DNA of 64,000 nt from Halosimplex rubrum (GCF_013415885.1 NZ_CP058910.1:2356001-2420000); one strand, 5' to 3'. Positions 8,564 through 17,507 are shown, counted from the first letter of the stretch. A program made the numbers and translations. The notes: generated by a model from the letters alone, not told the origin.

Positions 8564-10567
8564 TCAGTCGTCGCCGTGGACCTGGTCGCGGATATCCTCG
8601 GGGACGGAGGGGTCGCGCAGCGTGGTGGTGTTCCCGAGTTCGTCGCCGTTGGAGATGTTCTCCAGCAGGCGGCGCATGATCTTGCCCGAGCGGGTCTTCG
8701 GGAGGTCCTCGACGAAGACGACGCGGTCGGGGCGGGCGAACTTACCGATCTCGTCCTCGACCGCCTCGATGATGCGGTCGCGGACCTCCTCGTTGCTGGC
8801 GGAGACGCCCTCGCGGACGACGACGTACACGTCGGGCACCTCGCCCTTCTCGTCGTGGTCGCGGGCGGCGACCGCGGCCTCGGCCACGTCCTGAACCTCG
8901 GAGACCGCGGATTCGAGTTCCATCGTCCCGAGGCGGTGCCCGGCGACGTTCATCACGTCGTCGAGGCGGCCCAGCACGCGGAAGTAGCCGTCGTCCTCGT
9001 GGACGGCGCCGTCGCCGGCCTTGTACACCCAGTCCTCGGGGTCGTCGCTGTCGGTGTCGGAGAAGTCCTGCCAGTACTCCTCGATGAACCGCTCGTCGTT
9101 GCCGTAGACGGTCTGGAGCATCCCCGGCCAGGGCTTCTCGATGACGAGGTTCCCCGCCTTGCCGGTGGCGGGTTCCATGGGTTCGCCGCCGTCGTCGTAC
9201 AGAGCCGGCTGGATCCCCGGCGCCGGCAGACCGGCCGACCCGGGCTTCATGTCCTTGAGCGCGGGGAGGTTCGTGATGAGGTGGCCGCCGGTCTCGGTCT
9301 GCCACCACGTGTCGACGATGACGGCGTCCTCGTCGCCGATGTGCTTGTAGTACCACAGCCACGCCTCGGGCTGGATTGGTTCCCCGACGGTGGTCATGTG
9401 GCGGAAGTCGAAGTCGTACTCGTCGACGTGCTCGGCGCCCCACTTCATGAACATGCGGACGGCGGTCGGGGAGGTGTGGAAGATGTCCACGTCGTAGCGC
9501 TCGGCGATCTCCCAGATGCGGCCCTTGTGTGGGTGGTCGGGCGTGTCCTCGTACATCACCGACGTGGTCCCGAGCGCGAGCGGGCCGTAGACGATGTAGG
9601 AGTGGCCGGTGATCCACCCGATGTCGGCGGCACACCAGTAGGTGTCCTCGGGCTCGATGTCGAGGACGTACTTGCTGGTGGCGGTGACGTAGGACATGTA
9701 GCCGCCGGTGCGGTGCTGGCAGCCCTTGGGCTGGCCGGTCGTCCCGGAGGTGTACATGAGGAACAGGGGGTCCTCGGCGTCGCGGGAGACGGGGTCGACG
9801 CGGGCGCGCTCGTTGTCGGCCAGCAGGTCGTCCGCGAGGACGTAGGGGTCGTCGCCGTCGATCTCGACGTCCTCGTGGAGTTCGTCGTGGCGGGTCCAGA
9901 GGACGACGCTGTCCACGTCGGACTCGGCGAGTTCGAGCGCCTCGTCGCATTTTTCCTTGTGGTTGAGGAACTCGCCGCGGCGGTAGTAGCCGTCGCAGGT
10001 GACGACCACGTCGGAGTCGGCGTCGTCGATGCGGTCGGCCAGCGCCTGGGCGGAGAAGCCGGCGAACACCTCCGAGTGGGGCGCGCCGATGCGGGCGCAG
10101 GCCAGCATCGTGACCGGCAGCGCCGGCAGCATCGGGAGGTGACAGGTGACGACATCGTCCTCCTCGACGCCCACGTCGCGCAGCGACGCGGCGGCCGCGT
10201 TGACGCGGTTGTACAGGTCCTGGTAGGTGATCGTCTCGCGTTCCTCGCTGTCGGTGCCTTCCCAGATGAACGCCGCCTGATTCTTGCGCTCGTCGAGGTG
10301 GCGGTCGATGCAGTTGTACGAGGCGTTGAGTTGGCCGCCGGAGAACCACTCGTAGAACGGTGGGTTCGAGTCGTCGAGCACCTCGTCCCAGTGTTCGTCC
10401 CAGTCGAGGAGTTCGGCGTACTCCTCGAAGGCCTCGGGGTAGTTCTCGTCGAAGCGGTCGTAGATGTCGGGGTCGCTGACGTTGGCCTGGCCGACGAACT
10501 CCGTCGGCGGCCGGAAGTACTCCTGTTCGGTCAGCCGCGATTCGAGGGGGGAACCCTCCTCGGACAT
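8564..10567 (-). CDS. acs: acetyl-CoA synthetase (AMP-forming)
   Basis: A 667-residue member of the ANL superfamily that activates acetate to acetyl-AMP and then acetyl-CoA. The canonical motifs are intact: the phosphate-binding loop YTSGTTGQPKGCQH, DTWWQTETGG, the hinge GRLDDVMNVAGHRLGT and the catalytic-lysine motif KTRSGKIMRRLL near the C-terminus. The length matches acetyl-CoA synthetases. The gene lies downstream of a Bat-type regulator on the same strand but has its own promoter and a roughly 60-base leader containing a palindrome, which suggests separate regulation. Confidence 0.95.
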   Translation of the reverse strand: MSEEGSPLESRLTEQEYFRPPTEFVGQANVSDPDIYDRFDENYPEAFEEYAELLDWDEHWDEVLDDSNPPFYEWFSGGQLNASYNCIDRHLDERKNQAAFIWEGTDSEERETITYQDLYNRVNAAAASLRDVGVEEDDVVTCHLPMLPALPVTMLACARIGAPHSEVFAGFSAQALADRIDDADSDVVVTCDGYYRRGEFLNHKEKCDEALELAESDVDSVVLWTRHDELHEDVEIDGDDPYVLADDLLADNERARVDPVSRDAEDPLFLMYTSGTTGQPKGCQHRTGGYMSYVTATSKYVLDIEPEDTYWCAADIGWITGHSYIVYGPLALGTTSVMYEDTPDHPHKGRIWEIAERYDVDIFHTSPTAVRMFMKWGAEHVDEYDFDFRHMTTVGEPIQPEAWLWYYKHIGDEDAVIVDTWWQTETGGHLITNLPALKDMKPGSAGLPAPGIQPALYDDGGEPMEPATGKAGNLVIEKPWPGMLQTVYGNDERFIEEYWQDFSDTDSDDPEDWVYKAGDGAVHEDDGYFRVLGRLDDVMNVAGHRLGTMELESAVSEVQDVAEAAVAARDHDEKGEVPDVYVVVREGVSASNEEVRDRIIEAVEDEIGKFARPDRVVFVEDLPKTRSGKIMRRLLENISNGDELGNTTTLRDPSVPEDIRDQVHGDD

Positions 10568-10608
10568 GGTTATCGACCCCTCCGTGTGACCCGTCGCGAC
10601 CGGTGGCA

Positions 10609-10621
10609 GTCACGCTGTGAC
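10609..10621. promoter_or_regulatory. palindrome in the acs leader, possible operator
   Basis: GTCAC-GCT-GTGAC is an inverted repeat with 5-base arms, lying between the acs TATA-like box and the acs ATG, close to the expected transcription start. The Bat-family regulator encoded next door is an obvious candidate binder, but this is inference. Confidence 0.4.
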
Positions 10622-10650
10622 ATGGTTCACTTTCGATATCACCCAGGAGA

Positions 10651-10661
10651 CTCTTAAGCCA
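10651..10661 (-). promoter_or_regulatory. TATA-like box for acs
   Basis: The minus strand reads TGGCTTAAGAG, predicting transcription from about 10630 and therefore a leader of about 60 bases, unlike the mostly leaderless genes nearby. Confidence 0.4.
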
Positions 10662-10755
10662 ACCGTCTAACTGTCTATGACGACCCGTGACACGGGGCCA
10701 GCGGACCGCCCGACGGGTCGGTGACGTTCGCGGCCCGTGTCGTCCGGCCGACCTG

Positions 10756-13053
10756 TCACTCGTCGTCGAAGAAGGCGGTGAGCAGTTTCTGCTGGGCCTT
10801 CCGGAGGTGGTTGTGGAGCGTCGGCGAGGAGACGCCGATGGAGTCGGCGAGTTCCTCGGCGGTCGACCCGCGGGGCCACTCGAAATAGCCCGCCAGATAC
10901 GCGGCCCGCAGGACCGACTGCTGTTTGTCGGTCAGGTCGTCCTCCAGCGAGCGGCGGAAGCCGTCGGTCGTCTGGACGGGCCGCTCGACCTCGTGTTTCG
11001 AGAACAGCGTCGACTCGGAGAAGGCCGACTGGAAGCCGTTGAAGACGGTCCGAACGTCCGTCTCGGTGGTGAACTCGGCGGTGACGCGCTGGGCGCCGTC
11101 CTCGACAGTGAACTCGGTGACGTGACCGCCCAGTTCCGTCAGCGTCGTCGCGGGCTCCTCGCCGGCGACGACGAACTCGACGAGGTAGCGCTCGCCGTAG
11201 TCGCGGATCAGCCGGGCGTTCTCGATGCCGTCGGCGTCGGCCGCGAAGTCGACGACCGCCTCGGGAGAGGCGCCACGCATCGTCACGAAGTACAGCAGGC
11301 TCCCGCCCTCGCCGGGGACGAGCCCCTGGAGCTCGAACGCCGCGTCGAGGGCCCGGCTGGCCCCGACGAAGAAGGCGCGGTCGCTCTCGACGCGGAACTC
11401 CAGCTCGGTGACGCTGTCGGCCAGCAGGAGGTTCCGCCGCTTGATGTCGGTGATCGCCTGGCCGACCTGCCAGCCGACGCTGCCCAGCAGCTCGCGCTCG
11501 TCGCTCCCGAAGGCGTCCTCGTCGGTCGCGCCCAGCGCGAGCAGCCCGTGGGTCGTGTCGCCGTAGGTGATCGGGACGACGGCGACGGCGTCGACGCTCG
11601 GCCCGTCGCCGTCCGTCTCGATCGGGCGAAGCGGCGCCTCGCGTTCGCCGGTCGGGAGCGTGCGGACTTCGCCCGGCTGGTCGGCGGCGACGCCGTGGAC
11701 GTCCACGTCGTCGGTCGCGGTCTCGGCCAGCGTCTCCGCGGTCGCCTCGTCGATCCCGGTCCAGGCCGTCGAGACGACGCCCCGGTCGCCGGTCGCCGAG
11801 CCGACCCACGCGAACTCGTAGCTGTCGGTCGCGGCCAGCCGGTCGCAGACCCGCGAGGCGACCTCCGTCCGCTTCGAGGCCGCCGCGAGCACCGCCGCGA
11901 CCGCTCCGAGCGCCCCGATCGTGTCCGCCACGCGGGCGGGGACCGACCCACCGGCCGGTGTCGTCCCGGTCCCGTCGGCGCCCGCGGGAGCGGACCCGTC
12001 CGCACCGTCGTCCACGGCGAGGTCGCCGCGCCCGTTCGAACCCGCCGACGCGTTCGGACCGTCGGAGGTCGGGCGCCGGCCGTTCGCGTCCGCGCGTTCG
12101 GCCGGTTCACCGACGCGCTCGGCGCTCGCCTCGCGCTCGACGAAGACGGCGATGCGGCGGCCTCGCCGCGCCGAGTCGCCGTTCAGCGGCGCCGCGACCC
12201 GGACGACCGGTACCGGGTCGCCGTCCGGACCGGCCAACCGAACTCGCGTCGGACCGCTCGACCCCGCCGGGGGGTGAGCGTCGCCGTGATAGAGCGCGGT
12301 GGCGGGGCCGCCGACCAGGTCGTCGCCCGACCGCTCGGTCAGCGCCGCGAGGCCGTCGTTGGCGAACGCGACGGCGCCGTCGGCGTCGGTGACGACGACG
12401 GGGAGGTCGGCGCTCGCGAGCGCGCGTCCGAGGTCCGCCGGCGCCCACTCGGCGGTCGGGCCACCCAGCCCCGCCCGTTCGAACGCGTCCAGGACGGTCT
12501 CGATCCCGACCGGGTCGAGGTGCCGGCAGAGCGCGTCCAGCCCGTCCCAGGGACCGATCGCGAGGACGACCCGCGGGTCGAGGCCCGCCTCGTGGACGAG
12601 CCGGCGGGCGTAGTACCCCCGGAGGTCGGTCGAGGAGACGGTCCGCAGCCGGTCGTCGCCGCTCCGCTCGGCCGCCCGCTCGCCGACCTCCCCGACGACC
12701 ATCTGGATCCGCCGCGGCGTCACGGCGACGACCCGCTCGTCGCCGCCGATCCCCCGCTCGTTCACGTACCGCTCGACGGCCGAGCGCACGTCCGCCGGGA
12801 CGTAGGCGTCCCTGACGGCGTCGCCCTCGTCGTCCACGACCGTCAGGAGGTGGTGGGTCCCCGCGCGCGTCGACACCGCCCGGAAGTCGTCGGGGCGGAC
12901 CCGCGCCACTTCCGTCGGGCTGAGGCCGACCTCGCCGCAGAGACGGACCACGACCGACTCCCGGTAGGTCGTCGCCGCCCGCCGCAGCCGCTCGTAGGCC
13001 GCGGTCGGCAGCGGTTCGGCGGCGGCGTCGGTTTCCCTGGCACGCTGTCCCAT
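10756..13053 (-). CDS. Bat-family HTH regulator with recombinase-like N-domain, PAS and GAF
   Basis: A 765-residue multidomain regulator. The C-terminus is the bacterioopsin-activator (Bat) module: a Bat-associated beta-rich domain at about 545-695, then an HTH_10 helix-turn-helix (LTDKQQSVLRAAYLAGYFEW through SSPTLHNHLRKAQQKLL). Before it are a PAS-like domain (about 225-325) and a GAF domain (about 395-540). Residues about 15-205 resemble a tyrosine-recombinase catalytic fold (LCGEVGLSPTEVARVRPDDF; STDLRGYYARRLVHEAG) but lack most catalytic residues. Sitting between two acetyl-CoA synthetase genes, it likely controls acetate metabolism in response to a small-molecule or redox signal; that role is inferred. 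Confidence 0.88.
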   Translation of the reverse strand: MGQRARETDAAAEPLPTAAYERLRRAATTYRESVVVRLCGEVGLSPTEVARVRPDDFRAVSTRAGTHHLLTVVDDEGDAVRDAYVPADVRSAVERYVNERGIGGDERVVAVTPRRIQMVVGEVGERAAERSGDDRLRTVSSTDLRGYYARRLVHEAGLDPRVVLAIGPWDGLDALCRHLDPVGIETVLDAFERAGLGGPTAEWAPADLGRALASADLPVVVTDADGAVAFANDGLAALTERSGDDLVGGPATALYHGDAHPPAGSSGPTRVRLAGPDGDPVPVVRVAAPLNGDSARRGRRIAVFVEREASAERVGEPAERADANGRRPTSDGPNASAGSNGRGDLAVDDGADGSAPAGADGTGTTPAGGSVPARVADTIGALGAVAAVLAAASKRTEVASRVCDRLAATDSYEFAWVGSATGDRGVVSTAWTGIDEATAETLAETATDDVDVHGVAADQPGEVRTLPTGEREAPLRPIETDGDGPSVDAVAVVPITYGDTTHGLLALGATDEDAFGSDERELLGSVGWQVGQAITDIKRRNLLLADSVTELEFRVESDRAFFVGASRALDAAFELQGLVPGEGGSLLYFVTMRGASPEAVVDFAADADGIENARLIRDYGERYLVEFVVAGEEPATTLTELGGHVTEFTVEDGAQRVTAEFTTETDVRTVFNGFQSAFSESTLFSKHEVERPVQTTDGFRRSLEDDLTDKQQSVLRAAYLAGYFEWPRGSTAEELADSIGVSSPTLHNHLRKAQQKLLTAFFDDE

Positions 13054-13059
13054 GATGTG

Positions 13060-13074
13060 CGTTTCGCGGAAACG
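13060..13074. promoter_or_regulatory. palindrome at the bat-like gene start, possible autoregulatory operator
   Basis: CGTTTC-GCG-GAAACG has 6-base arms and lies directly upstream of the start codon, around the expected transcription start. The position would suit repression or autoregulation. Confidence 0.45.
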
Positions 13075-13083
13075 GCCGCTTGC

Positions 13084-13093
13084 GAAATAAAAG
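13084..13093 (-). promoter_or_regulatory. TATA-like box for the Bat-family regulator
   Basis: The minus strand reads CTTTTATTTC, centred about 35 bases before the ATG at 13053, so transcription would begin within or beside the palindrome at 13060-13074. Confidence 0.5.
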
Positions 13094-13216
13094 TTCGCCA
13101 GTGTGGCGGTTCAGTATCGGATTCGATAGCAAACAGTCGCCAGTCAGCGCCTTCGGAGCGTTGAGCGGTTTCGCGGACGATACGTGCGGCGAAACAGACG
13201 GGGATCGGCGGGGCGC

Positions 13217-15133
13217 TCACTCGCGGTCGAGCGCGGAGCGGATCTCGCCGACGATCTCGGGGTTGCGGAGCGCGCTGGTGTCGCCGAGTTCGTCGTCGTC
13301 GGCGATGTCCTTGAGCAGGCGGCGCATCAGCTTGCCCGAGCGGGTCTTCGGGAGTTCGGGGGTAAACACGAACGTCTCGGGGACTGCGAAGGCCCCGATC
13401 GAGCGCTCGACGTTGTCGGTGATGCGCTCGCGCAGGTCCCGTTCGGCCTCGTGGCTGTCGTCGGTGCTGACGAACGCGAAGATGGAGCTGTCGCTGCCGT
13501 CGCGCACGTCGACGATTGCCGCCTCGGCGACGCCGGGCACGTCGGCGATGGCGCGTTCGAGTTCGGTCGTCCCGAGGCGGTGGTTGCCGACGGTGACGGT
13601 GTCGTCGATGCGGCCGAGGACGGTGACGTAGCCGTCGTCGTCGATGCGAGCGATGTCCTCGGTGGCGTAGCGCCACTCGTCGGCCCGGTCGTCGCCGTCC
13701 AGGCTCAGGGGCATGCCGGGCCAGGGCTTCGTGACGGCGAGGCGTCCGCCCTCCGCCGCCGTCGTCTCCTCGCCGTTCGGGCCGACCACCGCCACGTCGA
13801 TGCCCGGCAGCGGCGGTCCGGTCGAACCCGGCTTCATCCGGTCGACCCCGGGAAGCGTCGACAGCAGGATGGCCCCGGTCTCGGTCTGCCACCACGTGTC
13901 GACGATGGGGCACTCCCCGCCGCCGACGTGTTCGTAGTACCACCACCAGGCGCTGGGGTTGAGCGGTTCGCCGACCGACCCGAGCAGGCGCAGGCTCGAC
14001 AGGTCGTGCGAGTCGGGGTGCTCGGCGCCCCACTTCATGAACGCGCGGATGGCCGTCGGCGCCGTGTAGAACACGTCGACGGCGTTGCGCTCGATGAGCT
14101 CCCACACGCGGTCCTTCTCGGGGTGGTCGGGCGTCCCCTCGTAGAGCATCGTCGTCGTCCCCAGCGAGAGGGGGCCGTACACGAGATAGGTGTGGCCGGT
14201 GATCCACCCGATGTCGGCCGAACACCAGTAGGTGTCCGCGGGTTCGAGGTCGAGCACGGCGTGGCTCGTCCACGTCGCGTGGGCGAGATAGCCGCCCGTC
14301 GTGTGGCGCACCTCCGTCGGCTCGCCGGTCGTCCCCGAGGTGTAGATGAGAAAGAGCGGGTCGTTGGCGGCCCGGGGGACGGGCTCGACCTCGGCGCCGC
14401 GGTGGGCGGCCAGCAGGTCGTCGTAGGCGCGGTCCGCCTCGCCCAGCTGGACGCTCTCGTCGTCCAGTCGCTCGACGACGACGGTCTCGGTCACCTCGTG
14501 GGGGACCGACAGGCAGGCGTTGTCGGCCTTGTTCTTCTGGTGGATGGCGTTGCCCCGCCGGTAGTAGCCGTCGCAGGTGACCAGATACTCGGAGTCGGCC
14601 CGCTCCATGCGCTCGGCCAGCGCCGCCGCGGAGAAGCCGGCGAACACGACGTTGTGCGGCGCGCCGATGCGGGCGCAGGCCAGCATCGCGATCGGCAACT
14701 CGGGGATCGCCGGCATGTACAGCGTCACCACGTCGCCCTCGCCGATACCCAGCGACCGGAGGGCGGCGGCGAACTCGTTGACCTCGTGATAGAGGTCGAG
14801 GTAGGTGTAGGTCCGTCGCTCGCCGCGCTTGCCGATCCACTTGATCGCCGCCTGGGTCTTGCGGTCGTCGAGGTGGCGGTCGACGCAGTCGACCGAGGCG
14901 TTCAGCTCCCCGCCCGGGAACCACCGGCGGTCGCCGCCCGCCGCCTCGAACGTCGTCTCCGGCGGCTCGCTCCAGTCGAGCATCTCGCCGGCCCGCGCCC
15001 AGCAGTCGGGCCATTCGCCCTCCAACGCCGCCGCGTCCGCCGCCGAGACGTTGGCCTGCTCGGCGAACGCCGCCGACGGGTCGACCCCGTCCCGGTCGCG
15101 CGGGTTGGTCTCGACGACCGACTCGTCGTCCAT
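13217..15133 (-). CDS. second acetyl-CoA synthetase-like protein with altered phosphate loop
   Basis: A 638-residue ANL-superfamily enzyme close to the acs product in layout, including DTWWQTETGA, GRIDDTVTVGNHRLGT and the catalytic-lysine motif KTRSGKLMRRLL. The phosphate-binding loop is unusual: it reads YTSGTTGEPTEVRH, replacing the conserved Lys-Gly of the P-K-G signature with Thr-Glu. It may be a catalytically modified acyl-CoA synthetase, may use another short-chain acid, or may have reduced activity. The ATG at 15133 is preferred to the in-frame start at 15442 because a TATA-like box lies at leaderless distance and the upstream extension is Arg-rich. Confidence 0.85.
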   Translation of the reverse strand: MDDESVVETNPRDRDGVDPSAAFAEQANVSAADAAALEGEWPDCWARAGEMLDWSEPPETTFEAAGGDRRWFPGGELNASVDCVDRHLDDRKTQAAIKWIGKRGERRTYTYLDLYHEVNEFAAALRSLGIGEGDVVTLYMPAIPELPIAMLACARIGAPHNVVFAGFSAAALAERMERADSEYLVTCDGYYRRGNAIHQKNKADNACLSVPHEVTETVVVERLDDESVQLGEADRAYDDLLAAHRGAEVEPVPRAANDPLFLIYTSGTTGEPTEVRHTTGGYLAHATWTSHAVLDLEPADTYWCSADIGWITGHTYLVYGPLSLGTTTMLYEGTPDHPEKDRVWELIERNAVDVFYTAPTAIRAFMKWGAEHPDSHDLSSLRLLGSVGEPLNPSAWWWYYEHVGGGECPIVDTWWQTETGAILLSTLPGVDRMKPGSTGPPLPGIDVAVVGPNGEETTAAEGGRLAVTKPWPGMPLSLDGDDRADEWRYATEDIARIDDDGYVTVLGRIDDTVTVGNHRLGTTELERAIADVPGVAEAAIVDVRDGSDSSIFAFVSTDDSHEAERDLRERITDNVERSIGAFAVPETFVFTPELPKTRSGKLMRRLLKDIADDDELGDTSALRNPEIVGEIRSALDRE

Positions 15134-15157
15134 CCCGTGTGACTGGCGCGGGCAACG

Positions 15158-15167
15158 ACATAAATGA
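15158..15167 (-). promoter_or_regulatory. TATA-like box for the second acs-like gene
   Basis: The minus strand reads CATTTATGTC about 29 bases before the ATG at 15133, fixing that start as leaderless. Confidence 0.55.
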
Positions 15168-15412
15168 TCCGTGCGCTCTCGCCGGACCGCCCGTTCTCGG
15201 CCTCGCCGCCGTCGCTCGACCGGTGCGAGCCGCCGGCCCGGTCGCACCTCTACGGTCCGCGTTCGTCCCGGCTCGTCCGCCGCGAGTCGCGGGGGTCCCA
15301 CGCCTGGCTCCCGCCGTCCACCGGGTTTTCGCGGCCGGAACAAAGACCCGATCTTCCCGTTCAGATGGCCGAGAGAGGGGGATTCCGTTATTCGAATCGA
15401 TAATTCATGCCG

Positions 15413-15422
15413 TATATTTATG
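15413..15422 (+). promoter_or_regulatory. TATA box for the transducer gene
   Basis: TATATTTATG is one of the best TATA boxes in the window. It lies about 31 bases before the ATG at 15449 and rules out the in-frame ATG at 15407, which is upstream of it. Confidence 0.6.
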
Positions 15423-15448
15423 TAGGAAATCGTCGTTGGCACGGACAG

Positions 15449-17425
15449 ATGACCGAGCGCTCACAGGAGTCGATACTCCGTCGCCTCCGGGACCGGGTCG
15501 GCGGCGGGAGCGACGAGCCGCGGGCCGAGCCGGACGGCGGAGCGACGCTCGAGGGCGACGGAGACGGGTCGCTCGGACGGCGATACGACCCCGACCTCGA
15601 CGCCCTCGACGAGGTGTACGGCGGGACCGGACCGACCGCGGTCGGCCACCGTCACGTCCGCGACCTCTTCGAGGTGGATGGCGACGCCGTCGACGAACTC
15701 GTCGGCGAGTACCGGACCGCCGGTATCGACGCGCGGTCGTTCGGGGAGAGCCAGCGCGTCGTGACGGACGCGCTCGTCGACGCCGTCTTCGACCGGCTCC
15801 GGGCGGACCTCGACGGGGACGCGGCGGCCGCCGTCGACGACGCCCGCGAGGAACTGCGGGACGGCCTCGACCGGGCGACGGACGTGTTCGCCGCCGGTGC
15901 CGGGGCCTACGAGCGGCGGGCGGCGGAGGGAGCCGACGCGACCGAGTCGGGGTCGGATCCGGGCCCCGCGCCCGACGGGGCGCCCGGCGCGGACTCGCTG
16001 GACTACCACGACGTGCTCCACCACGTCGGGACGCCGCTCTTTGTCCTCGACGCCGAGGGGGAGATCCTGACGTGGAACGCCCAGCTCGAACGGTTGACCG
16101 GCGTGCCCGAGGCCGAGGCCCAGTCGATGGAGATGGCGAGCGTGGCCTTCTACCCGGACGGTCGACGGGGGAAGACGCTGGCCGACAAGGTGATCGACGC
16201 GCCCGAGCGGACCGACGAGGTCTACGACGTGCCGAGGGTCGACGAGGCCTCCTTTACCCTCTACCGGGACACGAGCGTGATGCAGGACCAGCACGGCGAG
16301 GAGGTCCACATCTCCTTCTCGGCGGCGCCGATCTACGAGGACGGCGAGCTGATCGCGGTCGTGGAGATGGTCCAGGACCGCACCGCCGACGTGCTCCGCC
16401 ACGAGCGCACCTCCGATCTGGTGGGCGAGCTGGAGGAGACGATGCGGGCCATCCAGGACGGGAACCTGGACGCCCGCGCGTCGTTCGACAACGCCGAGGG
16501 TCACGTCGACGCGTCGCTGCTGAACGTCGTCGACGAGCTCAACGAGATGGCGAGCGCGCTCGCGGACCTGATCGAGCGGGTCGACGGCAACGCCGGGGAC
16601 CTGGCGGCGGCCACCGACGAGTCCGCCGCCGCGGCCGACGAGATCGAGTCGGCCGTCACCGAGCAGAACCGGATCCTCGCCGAGGCGGCCGAGGACGTGC
16701 AGGACGTCAGCGCGACGATGGAGGAGATCGCGGCCACCTCCAACCAGGTGTCGGCGGCCGCCGACCGCGCCCGCGACTCCGTCGAGGCGGGCGAGCGGGC
16801 CGGCGAGACGGCCAGGGCCGTCACGGACGACCTCACCGACAGCAGCGACGATCTGGTCGACAGCGTCACCGAGCTCGAACAGCGCATGGACGAGGTCAAC
16901 GAGGTCATCGAGATCATCGCCGACGTGGCCGAACAGACGAACATGCTCGCCCTGAACGCCAACATCGAGGCGGCTCGGGCCGGCGAGTCCGGCGAGGGCT
17001 TCGCCGTCGTCGCCGACGAGGTGAAGACGCTCGCCGCCGAGACGGGCGAGTACGCCGACGAGATCTCCCGCACCGTCGCGGAGATCCAGTCCCAGGCGAC
17101 CGAGACCGTCGAGAGCGTCCGGGCGTCGAACGCCCAGATCCGGGAAGCCGAACGGGGGATCGCCGAGGCGCTCGACGCGCTCGACGAGATCGCCGACGCC
17201 GTCGACGAGACCGCCGACGGCATCGAGGAGGTCGCCGACGCCAACGACAGCCAGGCCGACGCCATCGAGGGCGTCACGACCACCATCGAGGAGGCCCGCA
17301 GCCACGCCGAGGACGCCGAGGCCGCGGCCCGCCGCATCGTCGAGACGACCGACTCCCAGACCCGGTCGGTCCGGGAACTCGTCGACAGCGTCGACCGGCT
17401 CCACAGCGCCGACGACCGCCGCTGA
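15449..17425 (+). CDS. soluble methyl-accepting taxis transducer with PAS domain
   Basis: A 658-residue cytoplasmic transducer with no membrane segment. The N-terminal 150 residues form a predominantly helical, acidic region that I cannot assign to a family. A PAS domain follows at about 180-300 (GTPLFVLDAEGEILTWNAQL). The C-terminal half is the long coiled-coil signalling domain with the conserved hairpin tip IADVAEQTNMLALNANIEAA and GFAVVADEVKTLA, which docks CheA/CheW. The ATG at 15449 is set by the TATA box. It is divergent from the second acs-like gene, so a link to acetate sensing is possible but unproven. Confidence 0.9.
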   Translation: MTERSQESILRRLRDRVGGGSDEPRAEPDGGATLEGDGDGSLGRRYDPDLDALDEVYGGTGPTAVGHRHVRDLFEVDGDAVDELVGEYRTAGIDARSFGESQRVVTDALVDAVFDRLRADLDGDAAAAVDDAREELRDGLDRATDVFAAGAGAYERRAAEGADATESGSDPGPAPDGAPGADSLDYHDVLHHVGTPLFVLDAEGEILTWNAQLERLTGVPEAEAQSMEMASVAFYPDGRRGKTLADKVIDAPERTDEVYDVPRVDEASFTLYRDTSVMQDQHGEEVHISFSAAPIYEDGELIAVVEMVQDRTADVLRHERTSDLVGELEETMRAIQDGNLDARASFDNAEGHVDASLLNVVDELNEMASALADLIERVDGNAGDLAAATDESAAAADEIESAVTEQNRILAEAAEDVQDVSATMEEIAATSNQVSAAADRARDSVEAGERAGETARAVTDDLTDSSDDLVDSVTELEQRMDEVNEVIEIIADVAEQTNMLALNANIEAARAGESGEGFAVVADEVKTLAAETGEYADEISRTVAEIQSQATETVESVRASNAQIREAERGIAEALDALDEIADAVDETADGIEEVADANDSQADAIEGVTTTIEEARSHAEDAEAAARRIVETTDSQTRSVRELVDSVDRLHSADDRR

Positions 17426-17507
17426 GGCGCCCGCTCGACCCGATTCTCCGGCGACTCTCCGGTCACGTCGGCAAAAAGTGATGTTCAGTCCGTGCTGTGA
17501 CGACCGC

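Larger units (their letters stand above)
15134..15448. other. intergenic region between the second acs-like gene and the transducer
   Basis: 315 bases without a gene. It holds divergent promoters at its two ends (15158-15167 and 15413-15422). The middle, about 15180-15360, is GC-rich with open frames on several strands that have no recognisable protein content. I see no repeat or RNA gene. Confidence 0.6.

Noticed and set aside
7781-10657. A 958-codon open frame on the plus strand opposite acs and the isomerase gene
   Set aside because: It is antisense to two well-supported genes, is dominated by Val/Gly/Arg/Asp typical of reverse-strand frames in GC-rich coding DNA, and matches no protein.
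10677-10724. A 15-codon ORF between acs and the Bat-family gene
   Set aside because: Too short and unsupported. The flanking inverted repeat GACACGGG...CCCGTGTC (10689-10741) might be a terminator for the regulator gene, but the loop is long and evidence is weak.
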